A stretch of DNA of 32,950 bases from Brachyspira sp. (GTDB lineage: Bacteria; Spirochaetota; Brachyspiria; Brachyspirales; Brachyspiraceae), in contig NZ_JARHYI010000051.1 of NCBI RefSeq assembly GCF_029258575.1, positions 1-32,950 of the forward strand. Direction: 5' to 3'. A program made the position numbers and the translations under genes. This document shows positions 8,660 through 17,465 of the stretch, piece after piece (the first letter of the stretch is position 1; every line of letters begins with the position of its first letter). Below the pieces are notes generated by a model that ran no database searches, had not been told where the DNA came from, and saw only the letters and a program-made list of their open reading frames with translations.

Positions 8660-11212
8660 ATGATAAAAAACGGAATTTTATTTATTATATTACTATTATC
8701 TATTAGTTTTAATATATTCGCTCTAACTCAAAAAGAGAAGGAATTTTTTGATGCTATTAAAGAAAATAAATATGAATCTCAATTAAAAAATCTTTTAAGA
8801 TATAAAATGAATTTGAATACTACGAATGAAGAAGGATTAACTCCACTTTTGTATGCTATTGAAGTTGATAATGAAAGGGCTGTGAGATTGCTGCTTGATT
8901 ATAGCGAGGTTAATATGGAATATGAACTTCCTAATAACTTTTCTGATTATACAAAGATAAATATGTATGAAGGTGAGAGTTTTAATATAGGAGGAGCTAC
9001 TCCTTTAATGTTTGCTATATTTAAAGGTAATCCTAGAATAGCTAAGCAACTTATAGATAAAGGGGCGAATGTTAAGGCTAGGGATAATGAAGGAAGTTCT
9101 GTATTTTTATATGCATGCGGTTTTGGAAATGGTAATATTATAAGAATGCTTCTTGTAAAGGATAGAACTTTAGTTAATGATAAAACTCCTAACGGTAATG
9201 TTAATGGACTTCATCATGCTGCTTCTCTTAATAATTTAGAAACTATTAATTTTTTAGTTAAAAATGTTAATATGAATATTAATGACATCGATTCAAACGG
9301 ATGTACTGCTTTATATTATGCTGCTTACTATAAAAAAAGAGAGGCATATAATCTTCTTATCAAACTTGGTGCTAATAAAGAAATAGGTGATAATTATGGA
9401 GTTAAGCCTGAATATGTTTTGACAGGAGGAAGTTCTTCTGTTGATTTAGATAATAATGAAAATTATGATTCTCTTACAAATACTTATAATGAGAATATGT
9501 TCATTGTAGAAACTATTCAAACATCAGACACTAATGCTTTAAGAAATATAATGATGTATTCTAATTTTAATATGAATTCTGTAATTATAGCTTATGAAAC
9601 TCCTCTTACTTATGCTATACATCTTAATAAAGATGATATGGTTAATGAACTTCTTAAGTATAGAATGAATAATACAAATATTATCAATATAGAAACTGCT
9701 TTTATACCAGAAAATGAATTATATTTTAATGAAAGTAGCAATGGAATAGAGTTTAAAGGTTATGTATATTTGCATAATGCTGGTCCTTTGCAGTATTCTA
9801 TATTTAAAGGAAATATTAATATAATAAATACTCTTTTGAAGCTTTGTGCAGATATAAATAGAAAAGACAGTTTAGGAAATAATGCTTTAATGTATGCCGC
9901 AAGTTATGGAAATGCAGAAATTATTGATACGCTTTTAAATTATTCAAGTAATTCTTATAGAGCCGTTGATATATATGGAGATACTCCTTTACATAATGCA
10001 GCAGCATTAGGAAATACTAATACTTTAACTGCCCTTATGAATAGAACTCCTATAAATATAAATGCACAAAATATTGATGGTGATACTCCTTTGCATTTGG
10101 CAGTAAAAAATCATAATAGTAATACATACAGATTTTTATTATTAAAAGGTGCTGATTATACTATAAAAAATTATGATGGAAAAACTGCTTCTGATTTATT
10201 GTATGGCGATGGAGTTGAGAGTATAGAGAGTGTTATAAATACAAACGGTTTTAATACAAATAATAGTTCTTACACTAATGATAATATAGGCGGAAAAATA
10301 AATACAAATTTGAATGAGAGTTTATTTAATAAAGAAACTAATTCTCTGCCATCAAGTAATTATTATACTAATAGTATGAATAATATTAATGATGTTAAAG
10401 TTGTTCTAGCTAATACATTTGCTGATGATTTAATATATGAATATAGTGATGAAAATAGTGTAGAAGATGATTATTTTGAGCCTTCTTCTGATGATGATTC
10501 TTCTCATATATACGATGGCAATAAACCTTTATTTGAAGCTATATATAATAATAATATTTCTGACATTATTAAAGCAATATCACAAGGTATAGATATAAAT
10601 GTGAGAAATGATGAAGGATTTACTCCTTTACTTTATGCTATAAATTATGATAGAACTGAAGCGGTAAAAACTCTTTTAAGTTATAGCAATGAAATAGATA
10701 TAGAAATGCCTCTTAATAATTATACAAATTTCTATTCTGTAAAAGGTAAAAATTTCAGTGGAGAAGTATTATTTAATGGCACAACACCTTTACAGTATGC
10801 AGTATTTAAAGGCAATACAAATATGATAAATTTGCTTATAGAAAATAATGCTGATATTATAAATAAAGATTATAACGGACATTCTATTTTATTTTATGCT
10901 TCATCTTTTAGTGATGCTAATATGATAGATTTTTTACTAAAGAAAGCTCCTTCTCTTACTAGAGAGAAATCTTTAAGCGGAAGAACAGTTATACATTTGG
11001 CAGCCATTTATGGAAATGATGATGCCATATCATATTATTTGATGAACACATTTTTGAGTATTAATGCTCAAGATAGTGAGGGTAATACACCTTTACATTA
11101 TGCAAATGAAAAAGGATATTCAAGTACTATAGATTTGCTTTTAAGTAGAGGTGCTAAAACTAATATAAAAAACAATGATGGCTTGATACCATCCGATCTA
11201 CTAAAAAAATAA
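8660..11212 (+). CDS. large secreted ankyrin-repeat protein (three-module)
   Basis: I place the start at the ATG at 8660, because AGGAAG lies seven bases upstream and the protein then begins with a good signal peptide (MIKNGILFIILLLSISFNIF, then ALTQ). An in-frame TTG at 8642 would put the ribosome-binding site inside the gene. The 850-residue product consists of ankyrin repeats grouped in three modules similar to those of the preceding gene, each with the long insertion before a (A/T)TPLx(Y/F)A(I/V)F helix. Modules two and three are separated by a low-complexity Asn/Ser/Asp-rich linker (about 540-620). It is probably a periplasmic or surface binding protein; its partner is unknown. Confidence 0.85.
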   Translation: MIKNGILFIILLLSISFNIFALTQKEKEFFDAIKENKYESQLKNLLRYKMNLNTTNEEGLTPLLYAIEVDNERAVRLLLDYSEVNMEYELPNNFSDYTKINMYEGESFNIGGATPLMFAIFKGNPRIAKQLIDKGANVKARDNEGSSVFLYACGFGNGNIIRMLLVKDRTLVNDKTPNGNVNGLHHAASLNNLETINFLVKNVNMNINDIDSNGCTALYYAAYYKKREAYNLLIKLGANKEIGDNYGVKPEYVLTGGSSSVDLDNNENYDSLTNTYNENMFIVETIQTSDTNALRNIMMYSNFNMNSVIIAYETPLTYAIHLNKDDMVNELLKYRMNNTNIINIETAFIPENELYFNESSNGIEFKGYVYLHNAGPLQYSIFKGNINIINTLLKLCADINRKDSLGNNALMYAASYGNAEIIDTLLNYSSNSYRAVDIYGDTPLHNAAALGNTNTLTALMNRTPININAQNIDGDTPLHLAVKNHNSNTYRFLLLKGADYTIKNYDGKTASDLLYGDGVESIESVINTNGFNTNNSSYTNDNIGGKINTNLNESLFNKETNSLPSSNYYTNSMNNINDVKVVLANTFADDLIYEYSDENSVEDDYFEPSSDDDSSHIYDGNKPLFEAIYNNNISDIIKAISQGIDINVRNDEGFTPLLYAINYDRTEAVKTLLSYSNEIDIEMPLNNYTNFYSVKGKNFSGEVLFNGTTPLQYAVFKGNTNMINLLIENNADIINKDYNGHSILFYASSFSDANMIDFLLKKAPSLTREKSLSGRTVIHLAAIYGNDDAISYYLMNTFLSINAQDSEGNTPLHYANEKGYSSTIDLLLSRGAKTNIKNNDGLIPSDLLKK

Positions 11213-11312
11213 ATGTATAAAATGTATGGTATTTGATATTTACATATAATTTACAATAATATGACTATTAATTTAATTATATTGTGAAATTGAAATATAT
11301 TTTTATATGTAT

Positions 11313-11332
11313 ATACTATATAGTATTATAAT
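11313..11332 (+). promoter_or_regulatory. palindrome abutting a -10 box upstream of namA
   Basis: ATACTATATAGTAT (11313-11326) is a perfect 14-base palindrome and is followed directly by TATAAT (11327-11332). The predicted start lies about 20 bases before the namA ATG. No good -35 hexamer is seen at 16-18 bases, which would fit a promoter needing an activator or blocked by a bound regulator. The operator role is an inference. Confidence 0.4.
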
Positions 11333-11358
11333 AAATATTATTGTTAAGGAGTTATAAA

Positions 11359-12393
11359 ATGAAGCCAGAAAAAAGTAATCTTTTTACACCTTTGAAAATA
11401 GGTAATCTTGAAATAAAAAATCGTGTGGTAATGCCTCCAATGTGTATGTATTCTTCTGAAGACGGTTATGTTAATGATTGGCATATTCAGCATTATGTTA
11501 CAAGAGCTATAGGTGGCACAGGTTTGATAATAGTTGAGGCTACAGGAGTTATGCCTAATGTAAGCGGTATTACAGATAATGATTTGGGAATTTGGGATGA
11601 TAAATATATTGACGGATTAAGCAAATTAGCTAATGCAGTTCATGATAATGGTGCTAAAATTGGTATACAGTTAGGACATGCTGGAAGAAAAGCTGAAGGA
11701 ACAAAAACAGATAAAATTTATGCTCCAAGTGCTATAGCATTCAATGAGAAATATAGAACTCCTATTGAAATGAGTCAGTCTGATATTAATGAGGTAATAG
11801 ATGCTTTTGCTAAGGCTGCTTTGAGAGCTAAAAAGGCTGGATTTGATATTGTAGAACTTCATGCTGCCCATGGTTATTTAATTTCCACTTTCTTATCTCC
11901 ATTATCAAATAAGAGAACTGATGAATATGGTAAGAACAGAGCTAAATTCTTGGAAGAAGTTTTAGTAAAATGCAGAGAAGCTGTAGGAAGTGATTATCCT
12001 ATACAGATAAGAATATCTTCTTATGATTGGAAAGAGGGCGGAAACACAGTAAAAGATTTTGCTGAGATGTTAAAGCCTTTAGAGGAAAAAGGTTTATTGG
12101 ATTCTATCAATGTTAGTACAGGAGCTGTAACTGCTGATGGAAAAATCATTCCTTATGAAGGATATCAAGTGCCTTTCTGTCGTGAATTGAAGCAGTACAT
12201 GAAAATTCCATGCATAGGTGGAGGACTTATATATGATCCTAAAATGGCTAATATGATGGTTAGAAATGGTGCTGCTGATGCTATATATATAGGCAGAGAG
12301 CTTTTAAGAAATCCTTATTGGGCATTACAGGCTGCAAGAACTTTGGGTATTGATGTACCATTCCCTAAACAGTATGAACAGGCTAAAAGATAA
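11359..12393 (+). CDS. namA: old yellow enzyme family NADPH dehydrogenase (YqjM/NamA type)
   Basis: The 344-residue TIM-barrel flavoprotein reduces the C=C bond of alpha,beta-unsaturated carbonyls, nitro compounds or similar electrophiles using NAD(P)H and FMN. YqjM-class marks are present: the redox-sensing cysteine C29 and Y31 in PPMCMYSS, the substrate-binding pair H168 and H171 in ELHAAHGYL, and the FMN-phosphate-binding region near DAIYIGRELL. I start at ATG 11359, which has AAGGAG eight bases upstream, rather than the in-frame TTG at 11341. It has its own promoter region and a strong terminator, so it is an independent unit set inside the ankyrin cluster. The physiological substrate is unknown. 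Confidence 0.92.
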   Translation: MKPEKSNLFTPLKIGNLEIKNRVVMPPMCMYSSEDGYVNDWHIQHYVTRAIGGTGLIIVEATGVMPNVSGITDNDLGIWDDKYIDGLSKLANAVHDNGAKIGIQLGHAGRKAEGTKTDKIYAPSAIAFNEKYRTPIEMSQSDINEVIDAFAKAALRAKKAGFDIVELHAAHGYLISTFLSPLSNKRTDEYGKNRAKFLEEVLVKCREAVGSDYPIQIRISSYDWKEGGNTVKDFAEMLKPLEEKGLLDSINVSTGAVTADGKIIPYEGYQVPFCRELKQYMKIPCIGGGLIYDPKMANMMVRNGAADAIYIGRELLRNPYWALQAARTLGIDVPFPKQYEQAKR

Positions 12394-12416
12394 TAGTCAT
12401 TAAATATTTTATTTTT

Positions 12417-12452
12417 AAGTCTGATTATGTTTATTCATAGTCAGACTTTTTT
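12417..12452 (+). terminator. rho-independent terminator of namA
   Basis: AAGTCTGATTATG (12417-12429) pairs with CATAGTCAGACTT (12436-12448) across a six-base loop with one G-U pair. It is followed by a run of T to 12452. It begins 24 bases after the namA stop. Confidence 0.9.
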
Positions 12453-12570
12453 ACAATGAAAATAAATTTACTAAATACTATAATTTATATATGTATTTTT
12501 GATATAATAATTATTATAATTTATTTCTTGCTATATTTTTATTTAATAATAAAATTATATAATGTAAATT

Positions 12571-13317
12571 ATGAAAACTATATTTATTATAATTTTTATT
12601 AGCATATGTTCTAATATTGCATATTCATTTACTCAGGCTGAAAATGATCTTTTGATAGCAGTTGAGAAATCTGATATTATGTCTGTTAGAAATTTGCTCA
12701 ATACTAAAGACATTAATATTGATGTAAAAGATAGATATGGTGTTACTCCTTTAATGCATGCGATATTTAATAAAGATATTTATATATTAGAACTCCTTTT
12801 AAAAAACAATGCAAATCCTAATATTCAAAATGATAGTGGTAAAACGGCTTTAATATATGCATGTATTAATTGCGATTTTGACATTATACAAATGCTTATA
12901 CTTTATAAAGCGGATGTTAATATTACTGACAATTATAAATCTACTGCTTTGATTTATGCTTCTAGCAGGAATATTGATATTATAAAATTATTAGTTGATT
13001 CTGGTGCTGATATAGATGCTCAGAATTTAGATGGAAAAACTGCATTGATGTATAATATTTTATATAGGGCTGATGCTAATATGATTAATACTTTTATTAG
13101 TTTGAGAGCTGATATTAATATTCAAGATATTCATGGTTATACTGCTTTAATGTATTCTTCTATATTGGATTATAGAAATTTGGTGAAAATATTAATAAAA
13201 AACGGAGCTGATATCAATAAAAGAAATAATCATAATAAAACTGCTTTAACTATGGCTGAAGAAAATAAAAATTATAAAATGGCTGATATTTTAATAAAAA
13301 ATGGTGCTGTAAGATAA
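12571..13317 (+). CDS. small secreted ankyrin-repeat protein
   Basis: The 248-residue protein has a signal peptide (about 1-19, ending SNIAYS) followed by about six ankyrin repeats of near-consensus form, such as DRYGVTPLMHAIFNKD, NLDGKTALMYNI and NNHNKTALTMAEENKN. It lacks the long insertion found in the two larger neighbours, so it belongs to a different subgroup. There is no recognisable Shine-Dalgarno sequence. Instead TATAAT at 12558-12563 sits so close to the ATG that transcription could begin at or just before it. It is convergent with the next ankyrin gene. A periplasmic location is inferred; the function is unknown. Confidence 0.85.
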   Translation: MKTIFIIIFISICSNIAYSFTQAENDLLIAVEKSDIMSVRNLLNTKDINIDVKDRYGVTPLMHAIFNKDIYILELLLKNNANPNIQNDSGKTALIYACINCDFDIIQMLILYKADVNITDNYKSTALIYASSRNIDIIKLLVDSGADIDAQNLDGKTALMYNILYRADANMINTFISLRADINIQDIHGYTALMYSSILDYRNLVKILIKNGADINKRNNHNKTALTMAEENKNYKMADILIKNGAVR

Positions 13318-13338
13318 AGTGTCAATATTATGCACTTT
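13316..13338 (+). terminator. weak stem-loop between convergent ankyrin genes
   Basis: AAAGTG (13316-13321) pairs with CACTTT (13333-13338) around an 11-base loop, followed by TTA. It overlaps the stop codon of the upstream gene. The 6-bp stem and short T-run make it a weak candidate, possibly serving both convergent genes. Confidence 0.3.
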
Positions 13339-13361
13339 TATTACAGCATCATTATTATCAA

Positions 13362-14642
13362 TTAATTTATAGCTTCAAGTCCTAATAATTTTCTTATATC
13401 TTTATTATTCATTTTTTTTGCTAAATCTATTGCATTTTTATCTACAGTTGCATTATTTCTTATAAGTTTTCTGCACATTTCAAAATTATTATTTTCTACT
13501 GCTGTTGCTAATGGAGAGTATCCTCTTTTATCTTTTATATTTACATCCGCACCATTTGATAATAAACTGTCAGCTATAGCCATATTATTATTTTTTACAG
13601 CCATATGTAATGGAGCATATCCATCATCTTTATTATTCAAATCTGATTTTGCATTTATTAAAATATTTGATATTTCAGTATCGTTATTATAAACAGCTAT
13701 ATTCAAAGCTAATTGATTTTTATTATTCAATGCATTTATATTGGCATTATATTTTATTAAAGCATTTATCACTTGTATATATTCATTTCTTGATTTATTT
13801 GCATTAATTACAGCTAAATGTAATGGAGTATTTCCATCTTTATCTTTTATATTAGGATCAGCATTTTTTGATAAGAGTAAATTAACACTTTCTAGTAATT
13901 TATTGGAATGATTTTCTATAATATAGTGCAAAGAAGTTTTGAAATTAGAATTTGTATTATCAACATTTGCTCCTAATTTTATAAGTTTATCAGCAGCCTC
14001 TATAGATCCATTACCTACAGCATAATGAAGCATAGTATTTGTATCTTTAGTATCAACATCTATACCCAAATTCTTTACTAAATAATTTATATTTTCTGCA
14101 TTATTTCCAATACTTGCAGATTTTATTAATGATACCACATCTTCACTATTCATAAGAAGATATATATTCTTATTAAGATAAAGTTCTAATATTTTAGGAT
14201 TAGCATATTCTGAAGCCAAAAATTCACTTCTTGGTTTTTCTTTCATTTGAAAATTTATATTGGCCCCTGAGTCTATTAATAATTTCACACTTTCAAAATT
14301 TCTATTTACAGCAGCAATATCCATAGCAGAATAGTATGATCCGTCTATATCATAATTACTATTTTTTATTTTTGTATTGCTTTCTAAAAGAACATTCAAA
14401 TCAGTATAAGGAGAATTTTTAAGTATATTTATAGAAGCAGTTTGATTATTTTCTGCTGCTATATGTATAAGAGAGAAACCTCTTTCATCTTTTATATTTG
14501 GATTTATATTTTGCGATAATAGATTTTGTATAGTTCTAACATCGCCTGATTTCACCGCATTTATCATTTTATTTTCATTTTCAGTAATAGCATATAAGCT
14601 TATAATATTTATAAATAAAGTAATTATAATGATCTTTTTCAT
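13362..14642 (-). CDS. secreted ankyrin-repeat protein, minus strand
   Basis: I start at the ATG whose first base is 14642. GGGA lies a few bases upstream and the product begins with a clear signal peptide (MKKIIIITLFINIISLYA). An in-frame ATG 33 bases earlier would add a polar stretch before it. The 426-residue protein has roughly ten ankyrin repeats, including well-formed KDGNTPLHLAVINANKS and DDGYAPLHMAVKNNN. An irregular insertion lies near residues 85-110 and some middle repeats are degenerate. Like its neighbours it should be exported to the periplasm. It is divergent from the HD-domain operon. No enzymatic domain is visible and the binding partner is unknown. Confidence 0.85.
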   Translation of the reverse strand: MKKIIIITLFINIISLYAITENENKMINAVKSGDVRTIQNLLSQNINPNIKDERGFSLIHIAAENNQTASINILKNSPYTDLNVLLESNTKIKNSNYDIDGSYYSAMDIAAVNRNFESVKLLIDSGANINFQMKEKPRSEFLASEYANPKILELYLNKNIYLLMNSEDVVSLIKSASIGNNAENINYLVKNLGIDVDTKDTNTMLHYAVGNGSIEAADKLIKLGANVDNTNSNFKTSLHYIIENHSNKLLESVNLLLSKNADPNIKDKDGNTPLHLAVINANKSRNEYIQVINALIKYNANINALNNKNQLALNIAVYNNDTEISNILINAKSDLNNKDDGYAPLHMAVKNNNMAIADSLLSNGADVNIKDKRGYSPLATAVENNNFEMCRKLIRNNATVDKNAIDLAKKMNNKDIRKLLGLEAIN

Positions 14643-14721
14643 ATTATTCCCATTTACTAATTTAATATTATACATATAATAATCGTTTTTATATTAATTT
14701 TTATTATAACTTTTTTATATT

Positions 14722-14741
14722 TTCTTATATAAATATAAGAA
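14722..14741. repeat. inverted repeat between divergent genes
   Basis: TTCTTATAT (14722-14730) and ATATAAGAA (14733-14741) are perfect 9-base arms around a 2-base centre. It lies between the minus-strand ankyrin gene and the HD operon, just upstream of the HD promoter. An operator shared by both directions is possible. AT-only arms make chance more likely. Confidence 0.35.
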
Positions 14742-14749
14742 TAAAAATA

Positions 14750-14778
14750 TTGAAAAATAGAAAAATATAATATATACT
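14750..14778 (+). promoter_or_regulatory. sigma-70 type promoter of the HD-pncA-ogt-GNAT operon
   Basis: TTGAAA (14750-14755) and TATACT (14773-14778) have a 17-base spacer. The predicted start lies about 18 bases before the ATG at 14803, leaving just enough room for the TTTGGAGG ribosome-binding site. Confidence 0.6.
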
Positions 14779-14802
14779 TATGATAATGTTTGGAGGTTTT
14801 AA

Positions 14803-15375
14803 ATGTCTAGTATAGAAAGAGATAAAGCTGTTGAGTTGTTCAAAAAATATAATGATGAGCATTCTTTATTTAGGCATGCATTATCTGTAGAGGCAGTGAT
14901 GAGATATTTTGCAAGAAAAAACAGAGAGGATGAAGATGAGTGGGGCATAGTAGGATTTTTACATGATATGGACTATGAGAAATATCCTGATGAGCATTGC
15001 TTTAAAGTAAAAGAGGTTTTAGAAAAAGAAGGTTTACCTGATAGCTTTATAAGAGCAATTCAAAGTCATGGTTATGGTATATGTACAGATATTGAACCTT
15101 TAAGCGATATGGAAAAGACTTTATATGCAGTTGATGAGCTTTCTGGATTTATTACAGCCTGTGCTTTAGTAAGACCTTCAAAGAGTTTAGAAGATATGGA
15201 AGTAAAATCAGTTAAGAAGAAATTAAAGGATAAAGCATTTGCTGCAAAAGTAGATAGAACTATTATAAATAAAGGTGCTGAAATGTTGGGCATTAATATA
15301 GACGAACTTATAAAAGAAACTATACAAGCACTTATTCCTGTACAAGAGAGTATAGGTCTTAAGAAAATTTCCTAA
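14803..15375 (+). CDS. HD-domain protein (putative phosphohydrolase)
   Basis: The 190-residue cytoplasmic protein has the H...HD...D metal-binding pattern of the HD superfamily: H25 in LFRHAL, H54-D55 in GFLHDMD and D111 in YAVDELSG. H89 in QSHGYG is a further likely ligand. It resembles the stand-alone HDIG-type proteins found in many bacteria, whose substrates (usually phosphorylated small molecules) are mostly unknown. GGAGG at good distance fixes the start. It heads a four-gene run, and pncA begins 19 bases after its stop, so a nucleotide-related role is possible but unproven. Confidence 0.85.
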   Translation: MSSIERDKAVELFKKYNDEHSLFRHALSVEAVMRYFARKNREDEDEWGIVGFLHDMDYEKYPDEHCFKVKEVLEKEGLPDSFIRAIQSHGYGICTDIEPLSDMEKTLYAVDELSGFITACALVRPSKSLEDMEVKSVKKKLKDKAFAAKVDRTIINKGAEMLGINIDELIKETIQALIPVQESIGLKKIS

Positions 15376-15394
15376 ATATTAATGGACTTTGGTT

Positions 15395-16036
15395 ATGAGT
15401 AAAATAAAGATACTAACAATAGTAGATATGCAAAATGATTATATGGAAGGCGGTCCTATGGCTGTTAAGGGTGCTGTTAAACTTGTGCCTATTATAAATG
15501 ATCTTATAAAAAATGGCGAGTATGATGCTATAATTGCCACTCAGGATTGGCATCCTTCTAATCATATATCTTTTGCTTCCACTCATGAAAGAGAGCCTTT
15601 TTCAAAAATAAAAGTTATAGATCAGAATACAGGAGATGAGGAAGTTCTTACTTTATGGCCTCGTCATTGTGTTGCTAGAACTTACGGATCTGCTATAGTT
15701 GATGGACTTAGAAAGAAAAGAGATTATATATATGTTCAAAAAGGAGTTGATCCTGATGATGAGGGGAACTCTGGTTTTTCTTATATGCATAAAGAGTTTA
15801 TTGATGCAGCTAGAGAAAATAAGGAAACTTTAATACTTGATTTTGTTGGGGTTTCTCTTGATTACTGTGTTTTTCATACGGCAAGAGATACTGCTGAATA
15901 TGTGGCTTCTATTGATGCAGAATATTTGGTTAGTGTGAATGTGCTTGAATATGCTTCTGTTGCTGTTAATCCTGAATCTATTGAAGCTTTATATACTTCT
16001 TGTCCTCTTATCAATCTTAAAAAGGTTAGATTGTGA
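15395..16036 (+). CDS. pncA: nicotinamidase (isochorismatase-like hydrolase)
   Basis: This cysteine hydrolase converts nicotinamide to nicotinic acid plus ammonia, the first step of NAD salvage by the deamidating route. The catalytic triad is visible as D11 in VDMQNDY, K116 in VQKGVD and C158 in SLDYCVFHTA. The metal-binding site of nicotinamidases is D51, H53 and H57 in DWHPSNHISF. WPRHCV is the typical segment before the lysine. I prefer the ATG at 15395 to the in-frame TTG at 15389 because GGA lies at proper distance from the ATG; the protein is then 213 residues. The next gene overlaps its stop by four bases, indicating translational coupling. Confidence 0.9.
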   Translation: MSKIKILTIVDMQNDYMEGGPMAVKGAVKLVPIINDLIKNGEYDAIIATQDWHPSNHISFASTHEREPFSKIKVIDQNTGDEEVLTLWPRHCVARTYGSAIVDGLRKKRDYIYVQKGVDPDDEGNSGFSYMHKEFIDAARENKETLILDFVGVSLDYCVFHTARDTAEYVASIDAEYLVSVNVLEYASVAVNPESIEALYTSCPLINLKKVRL

Positions 16037-16569
16037 AGATCATTAGGCTTGATAAAAAAGAGAATTTTAATAAAGCCTATATTTATAAAAGCCCAATTGG
16101 AGATTTAATACTTACTTCTGATGATTCTTCTAATTATATTACTTCACTTAAATTCACTTTGAATGATAATCAGATCATTATTAAAGATGAAGAGCCTTCC
16201 ATAATAAAAAAAGCAAAAAAAGAATTGGATAATTATTTTGCAAATAAATTAAAAGAATTTTCATTACCTTTAGCTCTATATGGAACAGATTTTCAGTATG
16301 ATGTTTGGATAGAAACTTCTAAGGTGCATTTTGGTAAAATTGCAACTTATTCGGATATAGCTAGAAATATTTCAAATAAGAAGGGAAGCATATCAAGGGC
16401 TGTTGGTACAGCAGAGGGTAAAAATAATATAGCCATTATTATACCTTGTCATAGAATTGTTGGTATTAATAGAAAGCTTACAGGGTATGCTGGGGGTATT
16501 GATAAAAAAGAATATTTACTAAGGTTTGAAGGTTTTAATATATTAGATTACAAGATTATGATTAAATAG
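16033..16569 (+). CDS. ogt: methylated-DNA--[protein]-cysteine S-methyltransferase
   Basis: This is a suicide DNA-repair protein that takes the methyl group from O6-methylguanine onto its own cysteine. The acceptor motif IIPCHRIVG is intact with C139. The DNA-binding helix region ISRAVGTAEG and the GYAGG...K..LL..E C-terminus are conserved. An N-terminal ribonuclease-like domain (about 1-80) is present, so the 178-residue length fits the Ogt/MGMT type. It starts at GTG (16033), sharing bases with the pncA stop in GTGA, so translation is probably coupled. No AdaA-type regulatory domain is fused. Confidence 0.92.
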   Translation: MKIIRLDKKENFNKAYIYKSPIGDLILTSDDSSNYITSLKFTLNDNQIIIKDEEPSIIKKAKKELDNYFANKLKEFSLPLALYGTDFQYDVWIETSKVHFGKIATYSDIARNISNKKGSISRAVGTAEGKNNIAIIIPCHRIVGINRKLTGYAGGIDKKEYLLRFEGFNILDYKIMIK

Positions 16570-16584
16570 TGTGGGGTATTTTGT

Positions 16585-17139
16585 ATGCTTAAAGAATCTT
16601 ATAAAACTAATAGACTCTTTTTAGTTCAGCCTAATACTGGTATGGCTGGAGAAATAGTTGATTTTTACAGTAGAAATAAAGATTTTTTTAGAGATTTTGA
16701 TCCTCAAAGACCAGAAGCCTTTTATAAAATTAGTACTCATAAGAATATTATAAAAAGAGAACTTGAAGAGATAAAAGCCTCAAGAATGCTTAAATTTTGG
16801 ATTTACAAAATAGAGAATAAAAAAAGAATCATAGGAATGATTAATTTTAGTAATATTACTATGGGTATTTTTTTATCAACTAGTGTAGGATATAAATTAG
16901 ATGAATTTGAGCAGCATAGAGGTTATATGACAGAGGCTCTTAAGGCAGCTATTATAATATTATTTAAAGAGCTTAAACTTCATAGAATAGAAGCGAATAT
17001 TATGCCTCATAATAAACCTTCATTAGAATTGGTAAAAAGACTTGGTTTTGAATATGAGGGACTTGCTAAGAAATATTTAAAAATTAACGGTAAATGGGAA
17101 GATCATATTCATATGACTATAATAAATGATGAAATATAA
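16585..17139 (+). CDS. GNAT-family N-acetyltransferase (RimJ/RimL-like)
   Basis: The 184-residue protein has the acetyl-CoA-binding pattern of the RimJ/RimL group. EQHRGYMTEALKAAI supplies the pyrophosphate-binding loop and helix, and IEANIMPHNKPSLELVKRLGF supplies beta5 and the following helix. The C-terminus KINGKWEDHIHMTI is also typical. Such enzymes acetylate protein N-termini or small amines; the substrate here is not predictable. GTGGGGT ten bases upstream of the ATG is a good ribosome-binding site. It is the last gene of the HD-pncA-ogt run, 15 bases after ogt. Confidence 0.88.
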   Translation: MLKESYKTNRLFLVQPNTGMAGEIVDFYSRNKDFFRDFDPQRPEAFYKISTHKNIIKRELEEIKASRMLKFWIYKIENKKRIIGMINFSNITMGIFLSTSVGYKLDEFEQHRGYMTEALKAAIIILFKELKLHRIEANIMPHNKPSLELVKRLGFEYEGLAKKYLKINGKWEDHIHMTIINDEI

Positions 17140-17425
17140 TTTTTTATTATTTATTTAATGCAAATATATATTCTATTTTTTATATTGACAAAATATAATT
17201 ATTATATTAGAACTCGTTACTAAATTTAACAATACACAATCCAATAAATTTATATAATAAGTAAATATCAAATTTACTAATTTTCAATATATATTTAATA
17301 TGCCTCATATTAATACTCGCTTAGGTTAAAATAAATTCTTTTAAAAACCCTAACATCATTTATTTTAGCAACTACTAATGAAATATAATATGGGACTCTA
17401 TGTTTTAGTGATATTCAAATTTATT
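17140..17425. other. intergenic stretch between the GNAT gene and argD
   Basis: I see no gene. It holds a TTGACA (17185-17190) without a properly spaced -10 box. A small AT-rich hairpin, AGTAAAT/ATTTACT at 17260-17278, is followed by AATTTT; it might end the HD operon transcript. The rest is unstructured AT-rich sequence. Confidence 0.4.
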
Positions 17426-17456
17426 AAACCTGCCGAACATTTTTTACAGCAGGTTT
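17426..17456 (-). terminator. terminator of the arg operon
   Basis: AAACCTGC (17426-17433) pairs with GCAGGTTT (17449-17456) around a 15-base loop. It lies ten bases beyond the argD stop codon in the direction of transcription. The T-run is short (the stem itself ends in TTT, then AATAAATTT on the minus strand), so efficiency is uncertain. Confidence 0.6.
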
Positions 17457-17465
17457 ATTAATATA

